NCBI GenBank assembly: GCA_963837165.1
Contig: CAWIMD010000002.1
Span: 620,001 to 684,000 of the forward strand
Length of the DNA stretch: 64,000 bases
DNA from: JAENWD01 sp963837165
Lineage (GTDB): Bacteria; Acidobacteriota; Vicinamibacteria; Vicinamibacterales; JAENWD01
Direction of reading: 5' to 3'
Position numbers and translations under genes: made by a program. How positions within the stretch are numbered: the stretch's first letter is position 1; each line of letters begins with the position of its first letter. This document shows positions 33,604 to 44,526 of the stretch, piece by piece. Below the pieces are notes generated by a model. It was not told the DNA's origin. It made no database searches and saw only the letters and a list, made by a program, of their open reading frames with translations.

Positions 33604-33609
33604 AGTATA
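33604..33609 (-). promoter_or_regulatory. -10 element TATACT adjacent to the VWFA start codon
   Basis: On the minus strand TATACT (33609-33604) ends 6 nt before ATG 33597. No Shine-Dalgarno sequence is present. Its position supports ATG 33597 as the true start and hence the frameshift call. Confidence 0.45.
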
Positions 33610-33685
33610 GCCTCGGGTATCGGTCGGAGGGCGGTTCATTCCCTCCATCAGGATTGGACGAATCTGGAGGCCTCCGGGCCGGGAC

Positions 33686-34609
33686 CTACCCGCCGTTGCC
33701 GCCGGAGGGCTCCGATTCAGGGGCCGCGTCCCCACCGGGTTGCCGGCGGCGTCGGCGGCGCCGCCGGCCCACATGACGCCCGAGCTCGGCGTACACGTCG
33801 TCCAGGCCCGCCAGGCCGGCCTCGACATCGGCGGTGGTGACCCATCCGTCGGGGTTTGCCCGCTCGGCGAGCCCGCGCAGCCGCTCTGCGAGGACCTGGT
33901 CCGCCACCCGCATGCCGATGCGAGCAAGGTAGGCGGCGTATTGCCCCCGCAGCCGGTTCAGGCGGTCGCTCCCCAGCATGCGCTCGACCGCCGACGGTTC
34001 CGACAGGTGGTGCGGACGCGGCTGGTCCTCGTCTCCCGGCGTCTCGGATGTCGGCGGCCCCCCGACCTGGTCGCCCGCCGGGGAAGGCGCGTCGAATACC
34101 CTGATGAACCGGCGTCCTGCGGGCGCGTCCGGGGTTGCAGGTGCAGAAGGCGGGACGGGGGAAGACAGGGACTCCGGCGTGAGAGCCGGGCTCGCGATGG
34201 CCGTGGGCGTGGGCTGCTCCGATTCGCGCGGGGGGCTGACCGGCTCCTGCCGGGCATCGACGGGCAGCCGCCGCTCAGGTCGCGAGACTGCCATCTGCGT
34301 CGGTGGGCTGTCGGTGCGCCGGACTGGCCGCCTCGGCGGTCGGCCGCCCGCCACCGGCTCGACCGGCTCCGCCGCAGGCGGACGCGCCGCCAGGATGTGA
34401 GTCCAGTCGAACTCGAGGTCCGGGTGCTGCTCCTCGATCGTGCGGATGGTCTCCTCGTCGAAGGCCGCGCGCCCCAGCTTCACATGGGGAGGCGTACGGA
34501 ACCAGTAGAGCAGCGTGGCCCGGTTCTGTTCGCCCTTCCGGCGAGCCGATAGCAGCAGGTACGTGCTCTCGTAGCCCCGCCGGTCGCGGGAAAATCTCAG
34601 AAATGGCAC
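33686..34609 (-). CDS. Uncharacterised protein paired with the nuclease-like gene
   Basis: A 307-residue protein. The first 75 residues form a compact domain: MPFLRFSRDRRGYESTYLLL, ATLLYWFRTPPHVKLGRAAF, then RTIEEQHPDLEFDWTHIL. The middle (about 80-195) is a Pro/Ala/Arg-rich linker. A helical part follows (MLGSDRLNRLRGQYAAYLAR, RVADQVLAERLRGLAERANP), and the tail is Arg-rich (RHVGRRRRRRRRQPGG). It begins 3 bp after the stop of the upstream gene, so both come from one transcript. No known domain is recognised; basic ends suggest nucleic-acid contact. Confidence 0.6.
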   Translation of the reverse strand: MPFLRFSRDRRGYESTYLLLSARRKGEQNRATLLYWFRTPPHVKLGRAAFDEETIRTIEEQHPDLEFDWTHILAARPPAAEPVEPVAGGRPPRRPVRRTDSPPTQMAVSRPERRLPVDARQEPVSPPRESEQPTPTAIASPALTPESLSSPVPPSAPATPDAPAGRRFIRVFDAPSPAGDQVGGPPTSETPGDEDQPRPHHLSEPSAVERMLGSDRLNRLRGQYAAYLARIGMRVADQVLAERLRGLAERANPDGWVTTADVEAGLAGLDDVYAELGRHVGRRRRRRRRQPGGDAAPESEPSGGNGG

Positions 34610-34612
34610 AGC

Positions 34613-35410
34613 CTATTTGCGTCGGGCGACCGTCCTGGCCGACTGCCGCCTGGGTGGCCGGGCGGCCGGCTTGACGGCCTTCTTGGCGCGGCTCGCCGTA
34701 GCCTGCGTCTTGGCGCGCCCGTTCGAGGATCCCTTCGCAGGCGCCGACTTGCGCGCGACCGGCGCAGGCTTCGAGCTCTTGCCGTTCCGCGCCGGGCCGG
34801 CCTTTCCGACGCGGCGCGGAGAGGCCACTCTGGCGGTCCGTGCAGGACCCGAGGGGGCGGATGGCGCCTTCGACGCGGGCTTCGCGGCTGAGGTGGGCCT
34901 CACGGGCGCCGCGGGCTTTCGGGCCGCTTTCTCGATCGGGGGCGCCGGCTCGTCGTCGGGAGGCGGCAGCGCGGGGACGCCCGGGGCCCGGTGCACCGAG
35001 GCGAACCGGATCAGGTCCCCGATCTGGTGATAGGAATGGAACTCGGCGACCGGGATGTTGTTGTCGGCGGCCAGACGACGGGCCAGATCCACCGATCCGA
35101 TGGGCACATACAGGTGCAGGGGCGCCTTGAGGCGGGCATAGTGGCCCCACTCCGCCATGGCCTCGAGATAGTTGATCGATTCTCCGGTCTCGACCTCGAC
35201 GACTCCGAGCACCCGCCTCCCCTTCTCGGTCGAGAACAGGACGGCGTCCGGAAACTCCTTGCGCGCGCCGCTCCCGAGGCCGACGTTCTGCTCGTTTCCC
35301 GGATTGATGGCCACCTCGACCTTGCGGCGTGCGAGATCCTTGTGGAGCTGCCGGATCACCCGGTCGTGCTCGAGCTGCTCCCGGACCGGACGCACGAGAA
35401 TCGGACTCAA
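34613..35410 (-). CDS. PD-(D/E)XK nuclease-like protein with a histone H1-like tail
   Basis: A 265-residue protein. The first 140 residues have a possible restriction-endonuclease fold: a helix with E14, strand KVEVAINPGN, then FPDAVLFSTEKG (P54-D55) and VLGVVEVETGESINYL (E72, E74), a PD-x16-ExE variant in which the usual lysine is Glu; then PLHLYVPIGSVDLARRLA and IPVAEFHSYHQIGDLIRF. From about residue 145 the chain is a Lys/Ala/Pro-rich tail (for example ARKPAAPVRPTSAAKPASK) like histone H1. Start TTG 35410 follows GGAGGT; TATAGT at 35449-35444 may be the -10. The function is unknown. Confidence 0.55.
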   Translation of the reverse strand: MSPILVRPVREQLEHDRVIRQLHKDLARRKVEVAINPGNEQNVGLGSGARKEFPDAVLFSTEKGRRVLGVVEVETGESINYLEAMAEWGHYARLKAPLHLYVPIGSVDLARRLAADNNIPVAEFHSYHQIGDLIRFASVHRAPGVPALPPPDDEPAPPIEKAARKPAAPVRPTSAAKPASKAPSAPSGPARTARVASPRRVGKAGPARNGKSSKPAPVARKSAPAKGSSNGRAKTQATASRAKKAVKPAARPPRRQSARTVARRK

Positions 35411-35544
35411 ACAGACCTCCGTTCGACGGTCAAACAAACCGCATACTATACACAAACCGGCGCCGGGAAGCCTCGTTTTCACGCCATCTGATACCCTGAG
35501 CGGGCCCGATTTTGCGCAACCTCATGACCGGCTGGACATCCCGC

Positions 35545-36186
35545 ATGCGAACATCCATCCCCGTTCTGGTCCTGCTCGCTCTGCTCACGGCCCTGCCAGC
35601 CCGCCCAGACACCGAGGCCCCGACGCCAGGCGTTCCGGCGAAGATCCAGGCCGTACTCGATGACATCCGGAAGGCCGACAGCGGGATGCTGGCGATCTCG
35701 GCCGAGGATGGGCGGTTCCTCCGGGTCATGATCGCCGCCAGCCACACGCAGCACGCGCTCGAGATCGGCGCGGCCAGCGGGTACAGCGCGATCTGGATCG
35801 GCATGGGCCTGCGGGAGACCGGCGGGAGGCTGGTCACGATCGAGTACGACCCCGGCCGGGCCCGTGAAGCGACCGCCAACGTCGCCCGCGCCGGCCTGTC
35901 GGACATCGTCCGGGTCGTGCCGGGCGACGCGTTCAAGCAGGTCCCGAAAGTCTCCGGGGAGTTCGACTTCGTGTTCCTGGACGCCTGGAAGCGCGACTAC
36001 AAGCGGTTCCTCGACCTGGTGCTGCCGAGAATGCCGCGCGGGGCACTCTTCCTGGCGCACAACGTCATCAACAAACGCAGCGAGATGCCGGACTTCCTCG
36101 ACGCCATCCAGCAGAGCCCGGACTTGTTCACGACGATCGTCGCGCCGGCCGGTGAGGGGGTGTCGGTGTCCTGGAAGCGGAAGTAG
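35545..36186 (+). CDS. O-methyltransferase-family protein with a signal peptide
   Basis: A 213-residue protein. MRTSIPVLVLLALLTALPAR looks like a cleavable signal peptide. The rest is a class I methyltransferase of the O-methyltransferase 3 type: MLAISAEDGRFLRVMI, HALEIGAASGYSAIWIGMGL (motif I), GGRLVTIEYDPGRAREA, VRVVPGDAF, and DFVFLDAWKRDYKRFLDLVL with LAHNVIN after it (metal-binding D/N positions). SAM is cytoplasmic, so export would be odd; the leader may be a membrane anchor. Start ATG 35545 is chosen; ATG 35524 in frame is possible. Arginase follows 12 bp downstream. Confidence 0.8.
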   Translation: MRTSIPVLVLLALLTALPARPDTEAPTPGVPAKIQAVLDDIRKADSGMLAISAEDGRFLRVMIAASHTQHALEIGAASGYSAIWIGMGLRETGGRLVTIEYDPGRAREATANVARAGLSDIVRVVPGDAFKQVPKVSGEFDFVFLDAWKRDYKRFLDLVLPRMPRGALFLAHNVINKRSEMPDFLDAIQQSPDLFTTIVAPAGEGVSVSWKRK

Positions 36187-36198
36187 GCGCGGCCGCCG

Positions 36199-37107
36199 AT
36201 GCGACCGGTGCACATCATCGGGGTGCCGCTGGACCTCGGAGGAGGCCGGCGCGGCGTGGACATGGGTCCGTCGGCGTTCCGGATAGCCGGTCTCGGTGAG
36301 CGGGTTGCCCGCCTCGGCCGCACCGTCGTGGATCACGGTGACCTGCCGGTCCCCATTCCCGAGACGCGCCACGAGGGCGACCCGCGGAAGCGCTATATCG
36401 ACGACATCGCGCGCGTGTGCCTGGCACTGTTCGAGCGCGTCAGTGCGAGCCTCGGGGACGACGCGCTGCCGCTGGTGCTCGGCGGCGATCACAGCCTCGC
36501 CGCGGGGTCCGTCGCCGCCTCAGCCGCCTGGGCCCGCCTCCGCCAGGAGCGCATCGGCCTGATCTGGGTGGACGCGCACGGCGACATGAACACCCCCGAG
36601 TCGAGCCACTCGGGCAACGTGCACGGGATGCCGCTGGCGGCGCTGCTCGGCGCCGAGCCGGCGGAGCTGGCCGGGATTGGCGGATTCTCGCCCACGGTGG
36701 ATCCCGAGCATACCGTGCTCATCGGCGTGCGGAACCTGGACGAGGGAGAGAAGGATCGCGTCCGGGAATCGCGGATTCACGTCTTCACCATGAAGGACAT
36801 CGACCGCTCGGGCGTCGCCGCCGTGATCGAGCAGTCGATTCAACTGGCGGGATCGGGGACGGCCGGCATCCACGTCTCGTTCGACCTCGACGTGTGCGAT
36901 CCGACCATCGCGCCCGGCGTCGGCACACCCGTGAGGGGCGGGCTCGACTACCGGGAGGCGCACATGGTGATGGAGGTGCTGGCCGACTCCGGGCGCCTGC
37001 TCGGCCTGGACATGGTCGAGGTGAACCCGACGCTGGATATCCGGAACAGCACGGCGGAGCTGGCGACCGAGCTGGTCCTGTCCGCCCTCGGGATGAAGAT
37101 CCTCTAG
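36199..37107 (+). CDS. rocF: Arginase
   Basis: A 302-residue dimanganese hydrolase converting arginine to ornithine and urea. Metal motifs: LVLGGDHSLAAGSVAASAAW, IWVDAHGDMNTPESSHSGNV, and SFDLDVCDPTIAPGVGTPVR. SGNVHGMPLAALLG is the arginase-type segment that agmatinases lack, favouring arginase. Length is standard. It is in one operon with the exported methyltransferase and ends with a 4-bp convergent overlap with mdh. Confidence 0.92.
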   Translation: MRPVHIIGVPLDLGGGRRGVDMGPSAFRIAGLGERVARLGRTVVDHGDLPVPIPETRHEGDPRKRYIDDIARVCLALFERVSASLGDDALPLVLGGDHSLAAGSVAASAAWARLRQERIGLIWVDAHGDMNTPESSHSGNVHGMPLAALLGAEPAELAGIGGFSPTVDPEHTVLIGVRNLDEGEKDRVRESRIHVFTMKDIDRSGVAAVIEQSIQLAGSGTAGIHVSFDLDVCDPTIAPGVGTPVRGGLDYREAHMVMEVLADSGRLLGLDMVEVNPTLDIRNSTAELATELVLSALGMKIL

Positions 37108-38030
37108 ACGCCGATCACCTGCGTCAGTTCCTTGACGGCGGCGGCCGACTTCTGGAGCGCAGCCTGCTCGTCGGGCGTGAGGGTGATCTGCACGATCTGC
37201 TCCACGCCGTTCGCGCCGAGCTTGACCGGGACGCCCACGAACAGGTCCGAGATCCCGTATTCCCCTTTCAGGAAGACCGAGCACGGCACGATCTTCTTCT
37301 TGTCCTTGAGGATGATCTCCACCATCTCGGCGGCAGCCGACCCGGGCGCGTACCACGCGCTGGTCCCAACGAGCTTGGTGATCTCGGCCCCTCCTGCCGC
37401 GGTGCGCTGCGAGATGGCGCCGATCCGTTCCTTCGACAGCAGCTCCGTGATGGGAATGCCGGCGACGGTCGAGTAGCGCGGCAGCGGGACCATCGTGTCG
37501 CCGTGCCCCCCGAGGACGAACGCGTGGACGCTCTCCACGGAGACGTTGAGCTCCATCGCGATGAACGCCCGCATACGGGCGGAGTCGAGGATCCCGGCCA
37601 TACCGATCACGCGCTCGCGCGGGAAGCCGCTCAGCCGGTAGACGGCCTGGCACATCGCATCCAGCGGGTTGGCGACTGGCACGATGATCGCGTTCGGGGC
37701 GTGCTTGACGATCTGCTCGGTCACCTGCTGCATGATCTTGTAGTTCACCTGCAGCAGGTCGTCCCGGCTCATGCCCGGCTTCCTCGGCACGCCCGAGGTG
37801 ATGACGACGACGTCGGAGCCGGCCATGTCGGCGTAGTTGCCGCCGCCGATCAGGCGGGCGTCGGAGCCCTCGATCGGGTTGGCCTCGAACATGTCGAGCG
37901 CGAGCCCGGCGGCCTTCTGGTCGGCGATGTCCACGAGCACGACGTCGGCCAGTTCCTTGACGGCCACGGCACGGGCGACTGTGGCGCCCACATTGCCGGC
38001 GCCGCCCACCACGGTCACTTTGCGGTTCAT
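37104..38030 (-). CDS. mdh: Malate dehydrogenase
   Basis: A 308-residue NAD-dependent enzyme of the LDH-like MDH group. VTVVGGAGNVGATVARAVAV is the NAD site, VLVDIADQKAAGLALDM the acidic NAD-binding end, GVPRKPGMSRDDLL the mobile loop (the arginines in PRKPGMSR mark malate rather than lactate), VANPLDAMCQAVY, catalytic H in VLGGHGDTMVPLPRY. It interconverts malate and oxaloacetate in the TCA cycle. It is 32 bp downstream of icd in the same direction, a TCA pair. Confidence 0.96.
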   Translation of the reverse strand: MNRKVTVVGGAGNVGATVARAVAVKELADVVLVDIADQKAAGLALDMFEANPIEGSDARLIGGGNYADMAGSDVVVITSGVPRKPGMSRDDLLQVNYKIMQQVTEQIVKHAPNAIIVPVANPLDAMCQAVYRLSGFPRERVIGMAGILDSARMRAFIAMELNVSVESVHAFVLGGHGDTMVPLPRYSTVAGIPITELLSKERIGAISQRTAAGGAEITKLVGTSAWYAPGSAAAEMVEIILKDKKKIVPCSVFLKGEYGISDLFVGVPVKLGANGVEQIVQITLTPDEQAALQKSAAAVKELTQVIGV

Positions 38031-38062
38031 TGGTCAGAGCCTCCACGCGACTGGCGCACCGA

Positions 38063-39298
<1,236 letters not shown>

Positions 39299-39383
39299 GT
39301 CTCGTCCTGTGGTGTGGCGCGCACGATCGCGCGCGACGTTAGGTCACTTCCCCCGCACCGCGCGTCGGATTCGCACAGCGCAC

Positions 39384-39404
39384 TGTGGAAAAGCCTGTGG
39401 AAAA
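39384..39404 (+). repeat. Two TGTGGAAAA boxes, DnaA-box-like
   Basis: TGTGGAAAA at 39384-39392 and again at 39396-39404 (reverse complement TTTTCCACA, one base from the DnaA consensus). They lie in the 271-bp interval between icd and serA. No AT-rich unwinding region or further boxes are seen, so this is not an origin on present evidence; a regulatory site is possible. A TATACT (39517-39522) about 48 nt before serA may be its -10. Confidence 0.3.
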
Positions 39405-39569
39405 CCGACGATGCAACGCGGAGAACCCGCGGCCCTTCTGGCGCGGCAGCGCTTTGCACCATCCTGGTGCGAGCGAGTTGCCGGCAGCGCCTGTCGCCGC
39501 GTCCAGAGCGACAGATTATACTTGAAGGGTTCCGAACTCGTCGTCATCCCGACCAGAGATCCTTCGCTC

Positions 39570-41153
39570 ATGAACATAGTCATCGCCGACGACCTCCCTG
39601 CTTCCGCCGTGGCGCTGCTGCGCGCCGTCGACGGATGGACCGTTGATGCCAGACCCGGCCGTCCGCAGCCCGAGCTGCTGACGGCGCTCGCCGTCGCCGA
39701 CGCGCTCGTCGTGCGCAGCGCGACGCGCGTCACCAAGGCCCTCATCGACGCGGCGCCGCGACTGAAGGTCATCGCCCGCGCCGGCACCGGCGTCGACAAC
39801 GTCGATCTCGCCGCGGCATCGGCGCGCGGCATCGTGGTCATGAACGCACCGGGTGCCAACAGCATCAGCGTCGCCGAACTCGCGCTCGCGCAGATGCTCG
39901 CGCTGGCACGTCACTTGCCCGCCGCCGACGCCGCCATGAAACAGCGCAAGTGGGAAAAGAAGAAGTTCGCCGGCCACGAGCTGCGCGGCAAGACGCTCGG
40001 CGTCGTGGGCCTCGGACGGATCGGCCAGGAGGTCGCCTCGCGCGCACGGGCGTTCGGCATGCAGATCGTGGCACACGATCCGTTCATCTCGGCCGACCTG
40101 GCGGCGAAGATCGGCGCGCGCCTGGCCACACTCGACGAAGTGTGCGCTGAGGCCGACTATCTCACGCTGCACCTGCCCGTCACGCCCGAGACCCGCCACC
40201 TGTTCGACGCCCCGCGCCTGGCGCGGTGCAAGAAGGGCGTGCGCATCTGCAACACCGCGCGCGGCGAGCTCATCGACCAGGCGGCGCTCGTCGAGGCGCT
40301 CGGCTCCGGACAGGTCGCCGCAGCCGCCATCGACGTCTTCGAACAGGAGCCGCCGTCCGACTGGAGCCTGGCGGAGCTCCCCAACGTCCTCGCGACGCCA
40401 CATATCGCGGCCTCCACCGGCGAGGCACAGGAACTGGTGGGCGTCGAGACGGTCGCCGCAGTCCGTGACTACCTGCGTGAGGGCGTGATCCGGAACGCGG
40501 TGAATTTCCCGTCGCTGTCACCCGACCTGTTCCGCCGCCTCCAGCCCTGGGCCACGCTCGCCGAGCGGCTGGGGAGCCTCGTGGCCCAGATGGGCGAAGC
40601 ACGTGTCACCGGCGTCGGGATTCGGTACTACGGCGAACTTGCCGACGGCAGGCACGACCTGCTGGCGAGTGCGGTGCTCGTCGGCCTGTTCCGCACGATG
40701 CTCTCGGGCGGCGTCACGGCCGTCAACGCCAGGGCCGTCGCCGCCGAGCGCGGGATCGAGGTCGTCGAGTCGCAGAGCTCCCGCGTCCGCAACTTCACCA
40801 GCCTGATCTCCGTGAAGCTCCACACGAGCGACGGCGAGCGCTGGGTCGAGGGCACCATCTTCGAGCACGGCGGGCCCCGCCTCGTGCTCGTGGACGGCGT
40901 GCCGCTCGAGGCACCGCTCGACGGCGGCCAGATCATCATCAAGAACCACGATCAGCCGGGTGTCATCGGCGCCGTTGGCACCATCCTCGGGCGCCACGGC
41001 GTGAACATCGCGAACTTCGCCCTCGGCCGGAGCACTCAAGGCGCGGTCGGCGTCGTCTCGGTGGACGAGGCGGATCGGGTGTCGGCCGCGGTTCGTGCCG
41101 AGCTCAGCGCCATTCCCGCCGTCCGCTCGGTGCAGGTCGTGCGGCTCGACTGA
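39570..41153 (+). CDS. serA: D-3-phosphoglycerate dehydrogenase
   Basis: A 527-residue enzyme for the first step of serine synthesis. Substrate domain MNIVIADDLPASAVALLRAV; RAGTGVDNVDLAAASARGIV; NAD site GKTLGVVGLGRIGQEVASRA; catalytic NTARGELIDQAALVEALGSG and TPHIAASTGEAQELVG (histidine). After it come the intervening ASB domain and a C-terminal ACT domain (IIIKNHDQPGVIGAVGTILG) that usually senses serine. The length of about 525 fits the long SerA class. Start ATG 39570 has only a weak ribosome site. Confidence 0.95.
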   Translation: MNIVIADDLPASAVALLRAVDGWTVDARPGRPQPELLTALAVADALVVRSATRVTKALIDAAPRLKVIARAGTGVDNVDLAAASARGIVVMNAPGANSISVAELALAQMLALARHLPAADAAMKQRKWEKKKFAGHELRGKTLGVVGLGRIGQEVASRARAFGMQIVAHDPFISADLAAKIGARLATLDEVCAEADYLTLHLPVTPETRHLFDAPRLARCKKGVRICNTARGELIDQAALVEALGSGQVAAAAIDVFEQEPPSDWSLAELPNVLATPHIAASTGEAQELVGVETVAAVRDYLREGVIRNAVNFPSLSPDLFRRLQPWATLAERLGSLVAQMGEARVTGVGIRYYGELADGRHDLLASAVLVGLFRTMLSGGVTAVNARAVAAERGIEVVESQSSRVRNFTSLISVKLHTSDGERWVEGTIFEHGGPRLVLVDGVPLEAPLDGGQIIIKNHDQPGVIGAVGTILGRHGVNIANFALGRSTQGAVGVVSVDEADRVSAAVRAELSAIPAVRSVQVVRLD

Positions 41154-41180
41154 TCGCGTCGAAGGTCCCGCGCCCGCACG

Positions 41181-41690
41181 TCAGGGCCATGCGAGGTGGA
41201 TCGGGCGCCCGCCGACGGCGTCGGTCAGGTCGACGAAGTCCTCACCGACCGCGCTGACGGCGTACCTGCCGGCGATCTGATCCCCGACGCCGGCGATCAC
41301 CAGGTCGCCGCTGACCGACAGGATGGCCCGCCGCGACGACGGATCCGCTCGCGTCATCGCAATGCCCAGCAGCCGGATCTCGGGCTCCGGCAGCGGAAGG
41401 GGCAACTCGGGCAGCTGAGAGGCGGCCGTCTCCGCTCCGGGGCCGCCCTCGCCCACTCCAGCGCGAGGCCCGCCGAACGAGAAGATGTTGCGAGAGCCCA
41501 GGGGACGGGCGCCGTCACTGCTGGTGGGCGGGCGCAGCGCCTCCACTGGCTGAAGCTGGGACGGACGGCTCTCGCGCTGGGCTGATGGGCGCGGCCGTGC
41601 GGGCGGACTGCCGTCGGGAGAACCGCACGACGCGGCCAGCAGCCCGGCCATCGCCGGCACCCAGACTCGCCTCGGCACGTGAACCGGCAT
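41181..41690 (-). CDS. Lipoprotein with a PilP/GspC-like C-terminal domain
   Basis: A 169-residue protein. The N-terminus VPAMAGLLAASCGSPDG has a lipobox ending at Cys. A Pro/Ser/Arg-rich linker leads to LGSRNIFSFGG and then EIRLLGIAMTRADPSSRRAI, LSVSGDLVIAGVGDQIAGRY and VGEDFVDLTD. The pattern (R-NIF-x-F, then L-L-G-I-A...A-I-L-S, V-x-x-G-D-x-I) is that of the homology region in GspC and PilP-like pilotin/secretin partners. So it may be an envelope secretion or pilus component. Convergent with serA. Start ATG 41690. Confidence 0.6.
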   Translation of the reverse strand: MPVHVPRRVWVPAMAGLLAASCGSPDGSPPARPRPSAQRESRPSQLQPVEALRPPTSSDGARPLGSRNIFSFGGPRAGVGEGGPGAETAASQLPELPLPLPEPEIRLLGIAMTRADPSSRRAILSVSGDLVIAGVGDQIAGRYAVSAVGEDFVDLTDAVGGRPIHLAWP

Positions 41691-41972
41691 CGGCGTCCTG
41701 AATCGTATCCCACCCCGCCGGTCCCGCTGGCAGTGCCCTTGCTCGGTACGTGCCACGTGTCCGAGATCTCACGCAATTCCGTGGCGCTCGCGGCGGACAA
41801 TGTCGGTTTGCCGACCCGAGGTGGCCGCTCTGCCGCTACCTGGTGAAAGCGGACCTGTCGCTCGAGAGCCTCGCGATTCGGGTCACCGGCTGACGGGAGC
41901 CGGGCCATGAGCGCACGGTGCGTCGCTCCATGCTCCGCGTTGCCGCATGACGCCCCGGCGCGCGGGGTGTGC

Positions 41973-41978
41973 TATGAT
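41973..41978 (+). promoter_or_regulatory. -10 element TATGAT before kdsB
   Basis: An extended -10 (TGC-TATGAT) ends 5 nt before GTG 41984, the only possible start codon ahead of the conserved KdsB N-terminus. The mRNA would begin at the start codon. No Shine-Dalgarno or clear -35. The rest of the interval 41691-41972 shows no gene or repeat. Confidence 0.5.
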
Positions 41979-41983
41979 TCACC

Positions 41984-42790
41984 GTGCTCCCGGTCAGACC
42001 CCTCGAGCATCCGCCAACTCCTCGTACCATCGTCGTCATCCCCGCACGATACGAGTCGACACGCTTCCCGGGCAAACCGCTCGCGTTGATTGCGGGCCGG
42101 CCGATGATCGAGCACGTCTACCGGCGCGCCCTGGCGGCGCGCGGTGTGGCACGTGTGCTGGTCGCAACCGACGACGACCGCATCTTCGGCGCCGTGACGG
42201 CGTTCGGGGGCGAAGCGGTCATGACGGCGCGCACCCACGCGACGGGGACGGACCGGCTGGCCGAGGTCGCGCCCTCGCTCGACTGCGACGTCATCGTCAA
42301 CCTGCAGGGTGACGAGCCGCTCGTCGCGCCCGCGATGATCGAGGAGGTCGTCGCGCCGTTCCGGGCCGACGAGGCCCTGCAGATGGCATCGTTGAGGCGC
42401 GCGATCACGTCCCGCGAGGATCTCGACGACCCGAACGTCGTCAAGGTGGTCGTCGATGGTGACGATTGCGCGCTGTATTTCTCGCGCGCGCCCATCCCGT
42501 TCGACCGGGACGGCCGGGCGGCCGCCGGCGCCGCGCCAGCCGGCTGGCGCCACATCGGCCTGTACGCCTACCGGCGCACGTTTCTCCCGCGGTTCGCGGC
42601 GCTTTCGCCCACGCCGCTCGAGCGCCTCGAGCGCCTCGAGCAGCTGCGGGCGCTCGAGCACGGGATCCGCATCCGGGTGCCGGCCACCAGCTACGACGCC
42701 GTGGGCGTGGATACGCCCGACGATCTGGCCCGCGTCGAGGCGCTCCTCGCCTCCAGCGGGCTCGTATCACACCAACCCAGCACGGGGTGA
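41984..42790 (+). CDS. kdsB: CMP-Kdo synthetase
   Basis: A 268-residue cytidylyltransferase that activates Kdo with CTP to CMP-Kdo for lipid A-core assembly. TIVVIPARYESTRFPGKPLA, IAGRPMIEHVYRRA, VLVATDDDRIFGAV, HATGTDRLAEVA, IVNLQGDEPLVAPAMIEEV, YFSRAPIPFDRDG, GLYAYRRTFL and TYDAVGVDTPDDLARVEALL match the family; length normal with a short N-terminal extension. First gene of the Kdo operon. Confidence 0.96.
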   Translation: MLPVRPLEHPPTPRTIVVIPARYESTRFPGKPLALIAGRPMIEHVYRRALAARGVARVLVATDDDRIFGAVTAFGGEAVMTARTHATGTDRLAEVAPSLDCDVIVNLQGDEPLVAPAMIEEVVAPFRADEALQMASLRRAITSREDLDDPNVVKVVVDGDDCALYFSRAPIPFDRDGRAAAGAAPAGWRHIGLYAYRRTFLPRFAALSPTPLERLERLEQLRALEHGIRIRVPATSYDAVGVDTPDDLARVEALLASSGLVSHQPSTG

Positions 42791-42820
42791 TCCCCCTTTT
42801 CCGGAGCAGGACACGAGCGG

Positions 42821-44476
<1,656 letters not shown>

Positions 44477-44514
44477 CCTGCGGCACGGCCGCCAGCCCCA
44501 TGGGGCACTTCAGG

Positions 44515-44520
44515 TATGAT
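44515..44520 (+). promoter_or_regulatory. Internal -10 element TATGAT before kdsA
   Basis: TATGAT ends 6 nt before GTG 44527 in the 50-bp gap after pyrG. It could give a separate, leaderless start for the kdsA-lapB part of the operon. No -35 is clear. Confidence 0.35.
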
Positions 44521-44526
44521 CCGGGG

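Noticed and set aside
31354..35410. A restriction-modification system formed by the methyltransferase and the nuclease-like gene
   Set aside because: They are on opposite strands and separated by two unrelated genes; the nuclease call itself is weak. Kept only as a remark.
39384..39404. Replication origin
   Set aside because: Only two box-like sites, no AT-rich region and no dnaA, dnaN or gyrase genes nearby.
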